Shown here in pieces: positions 1 through 12,081 of a stretch of 64,000 bases of DNA. Under the pieces are notes generated by a model. The model saw nothing but the letters and a program-made list of their open reading frames with translations, did no database searches and was not told the DNA's origin. The stretch's first letter is position 1. The number at the start of each line of letters is the position of its first letter. Origin of the DNA: Phellopilus nigrolimitatus. Taxonomy: Eukaryota > Basidiomycota > Agaricomycetes > Hymenochaetales > Hymenochaetaceae. The DNA lies in the NCBI GenBank assembly GCA_021029095.1, contig JAJOHG010000042.1:1-64000 (forward strand), written 5' to 3'. Made by a program: the position numbers and the translations under genes.

Positions 1-389
1 TAAACTTGGAAGCGTGTCCATTCCTTTTGTGTAGGAGGCAACGTATAGGTCAAGCACGATCTCCGGTCCTAAAGCGAATTCATTGAAGTTATCGAACAGG
101 AAAAGAAAGTCAAATAAACACATACAGGTCCTCTGCCCTCTTCGCGGTATGTAAAATCTCCAAGTAGCTGGAGCAACGGGACTACGGAGCTTAGGGTATG
201 CCAGAGGCTGTCGAGAGCAATGGGACACCAGCTCCTAGAAACTCGCGCGCATCTCCCCTTGGTTTGGAGGTCGGAGAAGTTCAGAATGATCGCAAGAAGC
301 TCAGAGACGAAGAGCGCTCTGTTCGTGGACATCGTGGTCGATTTTAGAGCTTCCAAGTTAATGGATGACGTGTCGCCATAAATCTTCAC
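1..389 (-). CDS. F-box/LRR protein, 5' part, cut by the window edge
   Basis: The N-terminal segment contains an F-box of the form ALFVSELLAIILNFSDLQTK followed by GRCARVSRSW and ALDSLWHTL, closely matching the F-box genes at 28.7 and 36.2 kb. Exon 1 runs from the start (ATG at 389, or more likely the in-frame ATG at 333) to 126. A 57-nt intron (69-125) has GT...AG ends, and exon 2 begins at 68. Exon 2 reads KEWTRFQV, the counterpart of ESWARFNRYA and KDWARFNVYA in the two paralogues, which confirms the intron and the strand. F-box proteins recruit substrates to SCF ubiquitin ligases through Skp1; the substrate here is unknown. The leucine-rich body lies outside the window. Confidence 0.72.
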
Positions 390-573
390 TTCTGCTTACA
401 CATCAACAGTGATATGTGTACATGTACATAATTTCCACGGTGGTGATTCTCTCTTTTCAATTCGAAGTAGACTGCATCTTCGATTAGGTATTCTCAATAT
501 CCATACAACGGCATCATTTGGCTGTCCTCGCCTCAGAACAACCTCCAAAAAACTAACGTTTCCGAACGTTGGC

Positions 574-1174
574 CTAGCGAGATACGAATGGCCAATCTGC
601 GTCACCAATAGTGTCGAGAACAAGGTCGACTGATTTCCAAGGAGAGCAGACCGCACTCTTATTTCGAGAAACGAGGTCTTTCATCTTGGCGCGTCGTATC
701 ATTTCGTCCATTTCGTCCATTTCGTCGTATTTGGCCTTCAGGGGTCTTTTATTGCGATCTACGATAGCTGTACGCGTCTCCACAGCAGCCACACCGGGCC
801 TGAGAATTGGTGAGTAACGGCCCATACTCGAGGAGTGGGATCGGAATAGAGACGAAACCACGCTTGGGAGGTAGCTCCTCAAAGAAAATAACTTCCGCAA
901 AGATACTGGGAAAAGCCCGATTATTGCCGATGTCCATCGGGATCCAAGTGTCATTGAACGCGTATTCGAGGAAATTCTTCAACAACCGCTGCATTACGGC
1001 CGAATTCGTATTTTCCTTTGCTTCTGAAAGGGAGTCAGCGAGCTTGGAAACTTTTAGTCTCGGCGGGAAGACCCTGTAGTCGATTCTGTAGCTGAGGCAC
1101 GGGTACATTCGGATGTTCTCGAGAGGCAGATTTGAGGAATGCAGTGAAATGACGGAGAATGTCAGAAAGTGCAA
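574..1174 (-). pseudogene. Unidentified coding fragment
   Basis: Two overlapping minus-strand frames (749-1174 and 574-954) both look protein-like: the first contains NTNSAVMQRLLKNFLEYAF, the second an acidic stretch with DEMDEMDEM from a 9-bp triplet repeat at 701-727. The conserved-looking sequence passes from one frame to the other near 800-830 without a usable intron, so this is either a frameshifted relic or a gene whose intron I cannot place. I do not recognise the family. Confidence 0.22.
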
Positions 1175-1979
1175 GCAGTCGAAGTTATTGCGCGTCGTGA
1201 AAGCGGATGTTTAAATTGCTCAAAACTTAGGGATATGAATGAGCATCGTGAAGCTGTAAAGGTGTCCTAAACTCGCCAGTGATCTTGCAAGCGTTCCGAT
1301 GCTTCCTCTCATACCACGAAGACTTTTGACATTCCCTCGAGCAGTATTACACCACGACTTTACAATCCGCACACTTTCCAAACCTGTGCTTAACCTCAAC
1401 TTTGTTATACTATCAATTCGTTGTCAGTTTGCGAGCAAAAGCGGAAGATGAGAAGTTAAAATTACATTGCTGCATAGTCTTCTAACATGAGTGATCACAA
1501 GTGAACTTTCATCTTCGCGCACGAGGAAGAATTGTGCAAGGAAGACATCCACAAAATAACCCCACTCTTACTGAACCACGCTCTGCGAAATCTTACTTTC
1601 TACTTGCTGCGGAGATAATTCTTGGAAGGCTTGGTGATAGATGCTAACGATGGAGCGATAGATGAAATGGCGAGGCAAGAGCGATGTCAGGAGAGTCTTT
1701 ATAGAAAGCGACATCGACAGAGCCAGGGTTCATTCCGGAAAGAGATGGTGGGCACCCCCTGAGTGGAATACCTTGTCAGCAGGAATGCTCAAAAGCTCGC
1801 AAAATGACAGGAAGGCATCGCGAAGAGAATCAGTGGGTATACAGACGTAATAGTCCCGTAGAGCGACCACTTTGAGATCCTCTGCGTGCTTACAGCGCTT
1901 TTAGAAAACCTGGTCAGTGTACAAAATCGTACCATGCCAATCATAACCGAACTTTGTCAATGATCATGCTGCACCCTGT
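1175..1979. other. Gene-poor DNA
   Basis: About 800 bp with no convincing coding frame, no splice-consistent exon chain and no RNA gene that I can see. Short open frames on both strands lack any family resemblance. Confidence 0.4.
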
Positions 1980-2960
1980 GGACCTCATCTGAGAACTGTG
2001 AGCTCATATGAGAACACTAGGCAGGAGAAATTTGCAATCGCTTCGCAACACGCTGGCCCATTGACCGTACAGCCGCTCGCAAACATGTTGAGGCTTGTCG
2101 AAATAAAATCAATGCTCTCTTCTTATGTTTCGTCGAAATCCCATCTTGCCAGATTCATAATCGACTGCGGGGGTGTCAGAGTTCCCGCTTGCCCGTACTC
2201 CTTGATATATCGCTTGCACTATATTCCGCCCTCTCTCAGCTATTGGTTTATGGATAAAGCAATCACTTTTATTTGTTTTTGAAATCGATGGTCACTGCAC
2301 ATATAGCCGTCTCGTAACTAAACAAAAAATGTAATAAGCAGCACCCATAAATCACAATGCAAGTAGTGATGCGCGGTGAACGCGAAACGATCCGAAATGA
2401 TGAAGTTTTGACTTTGAGCAGACTTACGCAGCATTGTTACTTTTAGGTCTAGATCGTCTCAAGAAAGCGTTGCTACTGGCCGATCGCGCATCGCTCTCGA
2501 TGCTCAGGGAGCTGTACATCTCCATCCGGAAGCAAAGCTCGGTAGTCGATCGTCGCTCGGATATAAGCCAGATCGACGACCACCGGCCTGTATGTGTATA
2601 CGGAGATAAACGCGGACCCGCGAGCGACAATGATCCATCCTATACTTGCATTGCCAGCCTTTGCGTAGCCTTGAGTCGACCACGGGTATGAGCGGCTGAC
2701 GCAAGGAGCCGAGCATTGCACGTACATATAGCGGATTCGTATCGTCGACGGCACTTTTCCGTGGCGTCGCAACGGTCTTGACGGAGCCCGCCGCCGGCGT
2801 GCAACCCAGCCAGCTCTCCTTCGGGACGACCAGCAGGTGCCTGCGCGCTGTAATCGCGGCACGCCAGCTGAGCTTCGCTAATGCCGGCGACACATTGTTC
2901 TTGCGCGCAAGGCGTACCTCGGCTGGAGCAGCTCTTGCAAGCCCGTGCTCTACTGGTTTC
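1980..2960. repeat. Dispersed repeat, copy 1 (partner at 24.2-25.1 kb)
   Basis: Several blocks recur in the same order and orientation at 24238-25130. Examples are CTAGGCAG(G)A followed by AATTTGCAATCGCTTCGCAA (about 2022-2047 and 24260-24292), the stretch around GTCGATCGTCGCTCGGA (about 2545 and 24915), and a segment around GAGCCGA(G/C) then CATTGCACGTA near 2707 and 25095. Minus-strand translations of the last block also resemble each other (HTRGRLKATQ and HTRDRFKALQ), so a decayed gene or an old segmental copy are both possible. Confidence 0.55.
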
Positions 2961-4356
2961 TGAGAGTAAGTAAGAGGGCACTCGACTGCAGAAGGCGATC
3001 CGACGATCCCTGTGCAGAACTCTGCTCGGAAGTTGACGTCATCTTCCAAACTCCGCCTTGGCATTCGTCATCGACGTGAATCTTCTGGCGGAGACAGTTG
3101 AGAAACCGAATGTAGCAGCCTAGAGTGGCTAGAAAGTGTAAAGGAGGGTGAAGGGGTCGTAAAAGAATGCGACGGCGGCGGTCGTGATGGCGGGGAACAA
3201 GCGAGCAAGCTGGGCGGGTTGGTGGACATTTGATCTCCGATTGGTCAATAAATTTAACTCCGCTTTCGGACATTCGCATCTTGTCTTCTAAACTGCTTAC
3301 ACTGGGGTCTGTTTGTGACTAAATCCTGTAAAGTCTTGGAGGCTGACTGCGGGCCTATTCTGGAATCTCTTGAACGAGATGAAGAACTGAGGATGAAAAC
3401 CGCTCCATCCCAACTCCTGGTTCGTATTTTCTGTTTTCCCGGAAGACGATTTCTTAATCCGAGGACAGTCTCGGAGATACAGCTGTTTGTGGTTGAAGAC
3501 AACCCTTGACGTTCCTCGAGATGCTCTTGTTCGACATTCAACAGGAACCTCGTAGCAGAGCGTATGGGCGTGCAAGGTCGTTCTAACAAGCCCATGCGAT
3601 CTCGCTCCGGACATGTAACGCACTCGGTTTCGTTTCATCTTGTTGTCCTGCTTCCGTGTTTACGCTCTTCCGAAAGACCTCTTAATCCGAAAATGGTGTA
3701 TTTATACGGAGCAAGACGTATTTGTCTCTCGGAGATACTGTTTGTGAGTGAGTACTACTCGAGATGTTTATCGAGATGCTCTTGTGCTTATTGTTTTTTC
3801 CTGTGTCGACAGACTTCCCAATCTTTCTCATCAAGCACAACGTGTTCATCTGCACCTCAGGAGTCAGTCACAGCAGTCCACTTCTCCCGCTTCTTTCCAT
3901 CGTGTCGACGAGTATCAGTCCTGATTTCCCCAGGAATTAACGACAATTTGCAAATTGTCAGGCCAAGTGCACAGCAAGGGTACGCCGTTGCAGCTAAGGC
4001 CCAATGTCACACTCTAAAGGCCTTGAGGCCTCCACTACGTCAATCTGTGATTTATCTGGTCCGTATGTGTAACACTCGGTGTTCTCTTCAGACCAATTTG
4101 GTTCAATGATTTAGAGAAGGATGGAATTTGCAACCAGCATGTTTTGAAGTGAGCGATCATCTCGTATTGCTGTTTACCCGTGATCCCTCCGCCACTTATT
4201 TGCATGTCAATCTCGTACTGTTTTCAGAAGAGTTTTTGGCTCATTTTGCAAGTACAGGCTTTTGATAATGTCATTGCTGGCCTAGCAGAGCATCGCTCAG
4301 CTCTTCAATCCTCGACGCCTCCTAATCCAAAATGGACTCCGTTTCGTTAAGTATAA
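2961..4356. other. Gene-poor DNA with local imperfect duplication
   Basis: No gene recognised. Around 3455-3545 and 3675-3790 related words recur (CTTAATCCGA, CTCGGAGATAC, TCGAGATGCTCTTGT), suggesting an imperfect tandem copy about 230 bp apart. Open frames of 100-180 codons exist on both strands but show no domain and no consistent codon bias. Confidence 0.35.
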
Positions 4357-4419
4357 ATGTCTTGCTTTTCTTCCGTCGTCTCCTCACTGAGATCTAGCAC
4401 TCGCATCGAGTCCGCCCAT

Positions 4420-4753
4420 CCCGCATTTTCCAGACGCACTTCGTTTGCTCTGCCTACGCCTCGCCTTTTACCCTCCCCGGACGCGCGCGTATTAAGGCTC
4501 CTCATCGACAGTCGAGAAAAGAAGCATTATTTGCCACCTCTCTTGGCCACTTCGCCAGAGTCATATCTGTGCCCCGCACTTTCCAGACGCAGTTCGTTCG
4601 CTCTGTCTACACTTCGTCTTTTACCCTCCCCGGACGTGCGCGTATCAAGGCTCGCCGACGCCGACGCCGACAGTCGATAAAGAAGAATCGTTTGCCACCT
4701 TTTCTGGCCACTTCGCCAGAGTCATATTTGTCCCCCCCCCCCCCCCCCCCCCC
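4420..4753. repeat. Imperfect ~150-bp tandem repeat ending in a 21-base poly-C tract
   Basis: A block containing TTCCAGACGCA, TTTTACCCTCCCCGGACG and GCGCGTAT occurs near 4428-4497 and again near 4579-4648. The linking sequence TTGCCAC...GGCCACTTCGCCAGAGTCATAT appears at about 4529-4568 and 4693-4729. The last copy runs into 21 consecutive C residues (4733-4753). Confidence 0.65.
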
Positions 4754-4867
4754 TGCTTTCCGTTCGCCGTCGTCTCTGACACGCCTGTCCTACCCACCGG
4801 GTCCCCTCTGCACGACCAGGCGAGTACCTTGCTTTCAACCTAGAGAAGCCTCTAAGACCTCAATTAT

Positions 4868-5496
4868 ATGTGGAGGAAATACATCCATCAAGGGATAGGA
4901 AAGAATGTTCGTGTACCATTTATTTCGGATTTGCGAAATCCATCACTCATCTGCATTTTTCTCGTCAGATGTCCGGTGTCCCTCCCTCTCCATCGAATAC
5001 TTGTACAACGTCTCGTGATAAGCTCGAACAAGCGTCACTGTACGTCCTATTGGTTCGTTGCCCATCGTCCAATGGATATACTCACAAGACCTGTTTTTAC
5101 TACCGCGGAGAAATCCATTCGAAGACGGGTATCGAGCGCGTTCTATTTGAGGAGTCGTATCGCAATGACCAATGGACGTACCGACAAACTGCTGTGCCCG
5201 ACTCATGGAAATATAACGAAGTCACTTTCGCATTGCAAATCGCAAAAGACACTTGTTTCGACGTCATTCAAACCGCCTTGGAAGCTGCAACAGCTTCACC
5301 TTTGCTGGCCCTGTCGAGAGAGAAATTAACCGACGCCCTCTTGACAGATGCCTTTAGATGTCTCGAATGCGAAAGGGTATCGATTGGAGACATCGACACG
5401 TTATCCAAGAACCTGCAGCGATATTCTGCAAACACGCTCGGACAGCAGGATAAGGAAGGGGAAATGGTTGTCTATGTTTCCGCTCACTGCAGATAG
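4868..5496 (+). CDS. Hypothetical protein, start uncertain
   Basis: An open frame ending with TGA at 5496 reads like protein over its last ~130 codons (for example SWKYNEVTFALQIAKDTCFD and LTDALLTDAFRCLECERVSI), with balanced composition and no low complexity. The frame has no early ATG; the upstream part may be intronic or untranslated. I do not recognise a domain. A different frame over the same interval is also open from the ATG at 4868, so the assignment is weak. Confidence 0.3.
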
Positions 5497-5818
5497 AACT
5501 CGGGGCAAAGTTAATTTGAAATATTTCCTTCTGATTCGGAGATGTCGGGTATATACGGTCTTTATACTAGTAACTTTCATGCTACTCCGCTGGCAGAGAC
5601 TCCGAAGAGATTGAATAGGTGCCAGACTGCTAGAGCTTTAGCATGCGTGATGGGAAAACTTGTCCAAGATAGCCCTACTGCTCTCCCAGACATCTCATGC
5701 AGTCATTCAGGTGCATAGTAAATATTTCAGTACCAAAAGGCATTATTTTTGTCAGAAACCTTGTTTAGAGACTACTCTGCCAGTATGCTCTATCCACAAT
5801 GCTACTACATAGTTCTAC
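5497..5818. other. Short intergenic stretch
   Basis: Nothing recognised. It separates the weak plus-strand frame from the 3' end of the first membrane/propeller gene and marks the approximate left edge of the tandem duplication. Confidence 0.4.
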
Positions 5819-8800
5819 TTAAACATCTGAATGTGGTGGAAGTATAGCCAGTTTACCATGAAGAGGAATAGCATATGATCCAGTTTTATAGTCAAACTCA
5901 AAGTCTGTATACAGGAAGGAAGGGAGAGCTTCTTGAGGTTTATATGATGAGAATGTCAAAATGAACCAGATCTTTACAGTTCCATCAGCTTCCCTAAAGG
6001 CAAGCATATATGGAACTTTGTCTGGAGATACAGCAAAACACATTGGGTTGTTTAGTTTGGCTTCTTCTGATGCAGCTCGGAATTGATGTATCCATTCTTG
6101 TATGATTGGCTCCTGATCCAATATGCCGACCATAGTACGACCCGCTGCATGTTATGTTAGAAAATATGTAGTTTGATAAAAACAATTAGGCACTCCACAT
6201 GATGTTGGCAAAAGAATGACATGGTCCTCTCCATAAAAGCATGGGTTCAAAAATGCACGATGGTTCAGCAGATAGGTAGTTTCCTTATACTCTGGCAAGT
6301 ATGTGGTCTTTTTCAAATTGAAATATGTGCTGTCAATGTCTGTTGATGACTCATAGATCCGAGTCACAAATTCCCGTGGTTTGCCATCATAAACTGTCCA
6401 TGTCTGGATTTCTCTCTGGAATTCAACAGATTGTTGATTTGGCTTCAGGACATCAAAGAGAATCCTACTAACATTTCTAATGGAGTCATCCACATAACTG
6501 TCTGGTACAGCACAGCTGTAAAGCAGAGCTATTTTGCCTGTCCCTGAAAGGTCAAGCGAGTGGATTTTCCCTTCCAGGCTAAAACTCCTGAATCCAGAAT
6601 ATTAAAGAACGAGCAAAAATAAGAATGAAATACTACAGACTGCAGAACTAGTCTCTTTCCACAATCATATACTATAGAACATCCAATAAGTGTGTTTCTA
6701 CAGGTGCAAAACCTCTAAACACACCAAAAATTGTATCTGCATGAAGTTCTTCCGCAGAGAAAGAGTAATCTTGGTTTACTGTAGTTTTGGAGATGCAGAG
6801 AAGATGGTTTGTGTTTTGGATTGAAGCAAAATCAATGACAACTCTTCCTGGAAGCTTGTGTGTGACTGAATGCTGCATGTTCACAACTAAACATTGAATT
6901 TAGTTATGTACCTAAAATGTATTGACATACCTTTCCAGATACATCCTTGTTGAAGTTAGGCAAACATGAGTACCCTAAAGCTGTTGCAGAAGCTATAATC
7001 ATTATTACTTACAAACACATCAATTTTATTTCCTGAGGCACAGAAGAGAACTTTATTATCAAAAATAAATTAGATCTGTGTCTTAGTTGAGCATTGGTGC
7101 ATTACATACCACTTCCATCATGTGCCCATTGTATGGATGTCACATAATTGATGAATTGTGTGCTTTGCAGCAGTGTCCTTTCCTTTGGAATAGTCAGAAA
7201 AATTAAGTTATATGAATAAAATTCACAAACCCGGACATCCCAAAAGAAAACAGTGTATGATGTCTTTGTGCATAGATGTAAAAGCCAGGGAGAAGTTCTC
7301 AAGGGACGCCTTGAAATATCTTCAGAATTGTCTTTGATAATATAAAATGCTATGTCATACCAAGAAACCTGCTCAAGAACAGTTTTTGGATGTGGAAGAA
7401 CACAAAAAGGCTTCTGCAGCCTAGTACCCTAAGAATGTTTCAATTTCCAAGTTTTTCACAATGGTAGGAAGCTCAATCCAACTCACCAATGTTCCATACA
7501 CTACACATGACACATGGTTTCTTTTTATTTACAGATATGTCAGCTTGGTCAGCTGCTGTCAGGGAATGTATGTGTAAAGTCAGCAAACCTTCCTGTAAAT
7601 GCAATAAATTGGCCTTCATGGCTGAATTGCATGCATCTCATTGATATCCGTGCATTCAACTCTTCACTAATTGGATGAGCCATTGTGCTGTCCTCCTGTG
7701 CATCACTGTCAGCTTAACACCTACATTGTTTAATGAATGCCTTACAGTGTCAGTTTCAGCTGTTAGCACATTTGGGACTGCAGATTGTAGTTCCAGGTGT
7801 GCATTTGTGAGGCCAGTATGCACAGTAAAGTGGTCTGGATTGGAAGCATGTGTGGCTACACTCTCTGCTTTGATTGAGGATGGGCAACTTGTGATTGCTA
7901 ACTCCATATCTGTCTGAGGCTTGTGCTGTAACATTGCACATATGTACTCTGTGGTGCCCCCCCAGACTAGAAGTGCTTTCCTGGACAGAACAGAATATTG
8001 ACACTTGGCAAGAGTCAGGAGATCAAAGGAAGGGACATGATAGTGGAGCTTCCATTGCTCAAAAGCAAACCAGCAGGAAAAAGATAATAGAATCCAAGCA
8101 TGACCCATTGTGAAGGCAGTTGTGATGAGTGGTGTAAATAATCCCTTTTGAAAACAAGTTAGATGATGTAAATGTTCAGTAATGTCAACTACCTGATCTG
8201 CCTCAAATGCAAGTAGACAAAGCCCAGCTGAGAATGCTGCTGCTGAGACAATTAGGCAGAACATAGGACCTCTCATCAGCCAGGTCACAAGCCAAGCAGG
8301 TTTTAGCTTTTTAGGTGGGCGCCTAGTGATCCAAAAATGAGATACCAAACTGAGAGAGTAAAGGGAACTCACACAGATGATTGCTTCCAGGTCATCACAA
8401 GCAGACTATAGATGGCTGAAGCAACACTGAAGGACAAAGAAATAAACCAGAAACAATCTGTGATAGCACCAATGTTGGTCTGGGTGTTTCCAAAGGATGT
8501 CTGCAGTGTTGTTGCAGTAACACTGGAGAAGAAGGTGGCTACTGTTGTCAGATTCAGATATCTGGAGGTTGTGAAATCTTGACTCAAATGCAAAGCAGCC
8601 AGTTCTATATCAAAGCAAGTATAGGTTAGGGATATGTATTATAAGACATGGAAGTGTTCAAGTTGCCTTTCTCTGCTATGCTTGACACTTCTCTAAGATA
8701 TCTCTCCAGTGTGCTTGCCACATTTTGTAGCACAATATCATTGATATACCCTTCCGTTGGCACAAGTACTGTGAGTGCTGAATAAGCACTCAAACTTTGG

Positions 8801-10035
8801 ATGACAACTGTTATTTGCGCACATCTGTGTGTTCTCAGTATTTCTCTGTATTTCTAAATGGCACGACAATAATAAAATAGGTTTAGGCATTATTATTTGA
8901 TGCTATGGGCAGAATTGACACTGCTTACTTGTAGAGTGATTTGCATTTCGTTATTGGACTCTGAGAATTCAGCATTGAAAATACTGAATTCTTCAAGTGA
9001 GGCAGCCATCTCTTTGGTGCATGACAATAGTCCTGAGAAGGCATTTGCACAGTCTCTAGCACCTGTGAGAAAGATTGCAAAGATGCTTCTCAAAATAACA
9101 AAACAATATGGTATTGGAAATTGCCTACGTAATCTGCCGTGTTTAAATGTTGACCTGCCATAAATGTTGAGTAAAAAAACGAGCCAAATTTCAATCATGT
9201 CTCACTTGAGCTCATAGAAAGGAATCTCCATGGACTCAAGTGCCTTTGCTGTTCTCCCGCCACCCCCAAGGGAGTCCAGGTGTCCTCTCATCTGTCTGCT
9301 CTAAAATGCAGATAATCAGCATGTACAGCCGGCAACAACTATTTCCAACTAACAAGCTGTTTATATTCATCACAAAGTCTTCCGAAAGGGTAAAATATAT
9401 CTCTGTTAGTATGTTTCGAAGTGCACTGTATGACTGCGTACTTTCTGATCTTCAGAATATTGTCTGGCATAGTATTCCGTATCGGTCCGGAGACTCCGGA
9501 TTGTGGCTTGGACAGTTCCTCGTCTTGACGAAATCTCACTTGAGGATATCTCTGAACTTAAAAAAATGAAATAACCCACTTCCACTGTTTCGAGCACTTT
9601 CAACGATACCGGGCTCGCCATGCCCTCGAAAACAATGAGATTGAAGCCATTATGCTGGAAAGATCGAGCTTACTTGAGGAAGTAGTATAGGCCTCATGTG
9701 CATCAACTGATTCTTAAAGACGACGATCGGAACCAGTATATCTGGAAGTCAAAAGTTCAACTCACGTTCGTTTTCCTCGCGAGTCCTGATGTCGCCGAAG
9801 TTCCGCTCATTCATGATATCGACAAGGACATTCAGCATACTTCGAAGGAAAGCCTTTTGCTCTGAGGTTACGCCCCGCGAGGACTGCCGAACTCTGTTTG
9901 GTTTTGAAGACGTTCGGCTGGCACCTGCGAATAGTGCTATCAGTCGGGCGAATTCGATAAATGGGTACCTCACCGACCTCTCTGTCGAGCGCTGGATCCC
10001 CTCATTGGTACGGTAGAGCGCCGTTTGGACTCCAT
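5819..10035 (-). CDS. Multi-exon membrane / beta-propeller-like protein, tandem copy 1
   Basis: The model starts at ATG 10035 (MESKRRSTVPMRG); the first intron (GT at 9977, AG at 9925) joins to the exon with SEQKAFLRSMLNVLVDIMNE. Later exons read FRQDEELSKPQSG (near 9540), MRGHLDSLGGGGRTAKALES (near 9280), then ASLEEFSIFNAEFSES. Hydrophobic exons follow at 8590-7900: FISLSFSVASAIYSLLVMTW, GPMFCLIVSAAAFSAGLCLL and GHAWILLSFSCWFAFEQW, at least three probable membrane spans. The C-terminal exons look WD40-like (FFWDVRVCE, then VTSIQWAHDGSG) and end PLHGKLAILPPHSDV. Function unknown. A 2-nt deletion relative to copy 2 near 9640 shifts the frame, so this copy may be a pseudogene. Several internal exon borders are not resolved. 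Confidence 0.5.
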
Positions 10036-11880
10036 TAGACAGTTAGATGCGGGTTGTAAGTGAGCGTTACGAGCAAGTTGGGATCGATCGATCCATCAAC
10101 TTCAAGGTCGGTAGTACTAGCAGATGACATAATCACACGTGTCTCATTCCCATGCAAACTATACCGGAAGCTAATGGGTACGAGAACAATTGCTGATATA
10201 TCACAACAATATACAGCCGATACCGAGCTTCGAAAGTCGGCGACACGGTCGCCCAGCTCACGCCGCATGCAAGACGCGGAACGGGTCCGACGCTAGCCTC
10301 GAGGTTGTGCAATACCGCCTGGCGCACAGTATGCAAACAGTTCTCTAAGCGGCGGCACCGCGGTACGTCGTCCCCGCTGCCGTCCGCGCCCTGATGTCGT
10401 CCTCGAAGAAGTCCTCGAACAATTGATAACGCTAGTACAGAATGTGTTCGCAGGATTGAGTGCGTAGGTGAGGGTTCCGAAAGGGAAAGGAGTTAGAGAT
10501 GTCGGAAGATAAGTAGGCAAATAAGGAAGAAGAAAAAAAGCGACGAACCTCGAGATCCTGTTTCCAGATCCGACGACGCGTGCAGGTGGATGACGAGCTC
10601 CAAGAAGTAGATTCGCCGGAAGCGAACGAGCATACATGCCGCTGGTCGCCTAGGATTTCAATCACAGCTCATGAAAGCCAGGCATAGTAGACAATACGAG
10701 ATATAACGAACGGCTTTTAGTCTTGGCTGCCACTCCGTCACGAGCAGCTCGCCAATCCGCTCGCGCGTCTCGTTTAGTAAGGCCTACTTACTGGGACAGG
10801 TCAGCCAAAGCCTTTTCCTATGAAAGAAACAAGAAAACCAGGTGAACGCACTTTGTACAGCGCCAAGGACTTCTCGCGCTCGCGCTTCGTCGCACAGGCC
10901 AACTTTCTAGGCTGGGCCTCCGGAGGTGGTTGGATAGGTCCTAAACGGCGAAGGACTGAAGATAGTGCACGCACCCCGCGCCGTGCGCGCGAACCCGACC
11001 ACGACCAGCATTCGCTTGAGCTGCGCGAGGACCAGCGTCGGAAGGACCTTCACCGCTTACACTTTCCCCAACCTGTTTGAAAAGAGATTGTTATTTGCAT
11101 AAGTACTTTTTCAGCTACTTAAGACGTTCTTTTCTTGCGACGCACCGAGGAAGCACCGGAAGGTGACGTTCGCCTGCTTGAGCGCGCCCATGTACATGTA
11201 CGTCTGTTCCGTGGACGTCGTCCCTTGTCGTCCATTCTATTGAATGGATGAGGAGCCATTTCATGTCCGACAGCGGCGCCTCGAGCTCCGCCACTGTGGA
11301 CAGCGTGATCCTGATGCGCTAAGGGCCAACACGCGCTCGATCGTCTTTTCCGCGGTCATCCATGGGACGCGCACCGTGTCGAGCACGTGTGCTCACATCT
11401 GTACAGGAGGACCTCGCGCCGCTTCCAAGCTCGATGCTCGTGAAGAACAGCGTGTAGCACCCAATGGCATCCTTCCCGAGCGCGCTTGCCGGCTTGGACA
11501 AATAGAAAGAAAACCGAATGAATAAGCGGATGATAATGGCGAAATGTTGAGCGGACTGAAGTATTTCGGGAACCTGTAGATAAACCTCACCTGCTTCGCT
11601 TCTGTGCGCTTAGGCTACACCGTAAATTAACGGTGGGTTGAAAAGATATGGGACGTCGACCCCTTGTCATGTTATTTACATGTATTTCCAACTCCGCACG
11701 TCAAGCCCGAAGCGTCTTCGGTCGCGTCTTTCCACTCACCACCATCTCTCTCCCTCCTCCCACTGTATTTGTGCTGTTGTCCCTCTGAATTAAACTCAAT
11801 TGACGAAGAGTATATCAAAAGACGCTTGTTGCTATCCTTAAAGGCTCGCTGGCCGCCATCGACCGCCACATTGACCATGT
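10035..11880 (-). pseudogene. Conserved partner upstream of copy 1, unassigned
   Basis: This segment is nearly identical to 19572-21440. Its 3' end has a convincing C-terminus (SLHGNETRVIMSSASTTDLE ... LTYNPHLTV, then TAA) whose stop overlaps the ATG of the next gene as TAATG. Upstream pieces include TYMYMGALKQANVTF and LAQLKRMLVVVGFARTARG, separated by plausible introns (for example CAG at the exon starting near 11075), but in-frame stops occur in this copy. A distant likeness to Iml2/TTC39-type TPR proteins crossed my mind but is not supported by a signature motif. I leave function open; it may be a decaying gene or the 5' part of a longer transcript. Confidence 0.3.
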
Positions 11881-12081
11881 TCTCGAGACTAAGAGGCAGA
11901 CCGGTGAAGACGTCGAGAGGTGAAGCGTCGTCTCTGGACGTGCGTATTCTCTGCCTTCACTTTCCTCTTAAGCTATAATTAATCGTCCATAATAAACTAG
12001 GTTCGTTACTCTGTAGTACAAATCGACTGAACATACGATAACATCGTAGCGCTGGCGAATGTCGCCCCAGCGCTGCAAATT

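Larger units (their letters stand above)
5819..11990. repeat. Tandem segmental duplication, left copy
   Basis: Pairs in direct orientation with 15344-21445, offset about 9.53 kb. Similarity is uneven: 9780-11990 against 19310-21445 is almost identical by eye (long exact runs, including both sides of the TAATG junction), whereas the exons at 5819-9560 and 15344-19100 are only moderately similar and their introns barely align. An insertion of roughly 75-80 bp near 19730-19820 is absent from this copy. Confidence 0.85.

Noticed and set aside
10035..11880. Iml2/TTC39-type TPR protein
   Set aside because: Only a loose likeness in one exon (TLLPAQLKQMLVVVGF); no diagnostic motif and no continuous model, so no name was given.
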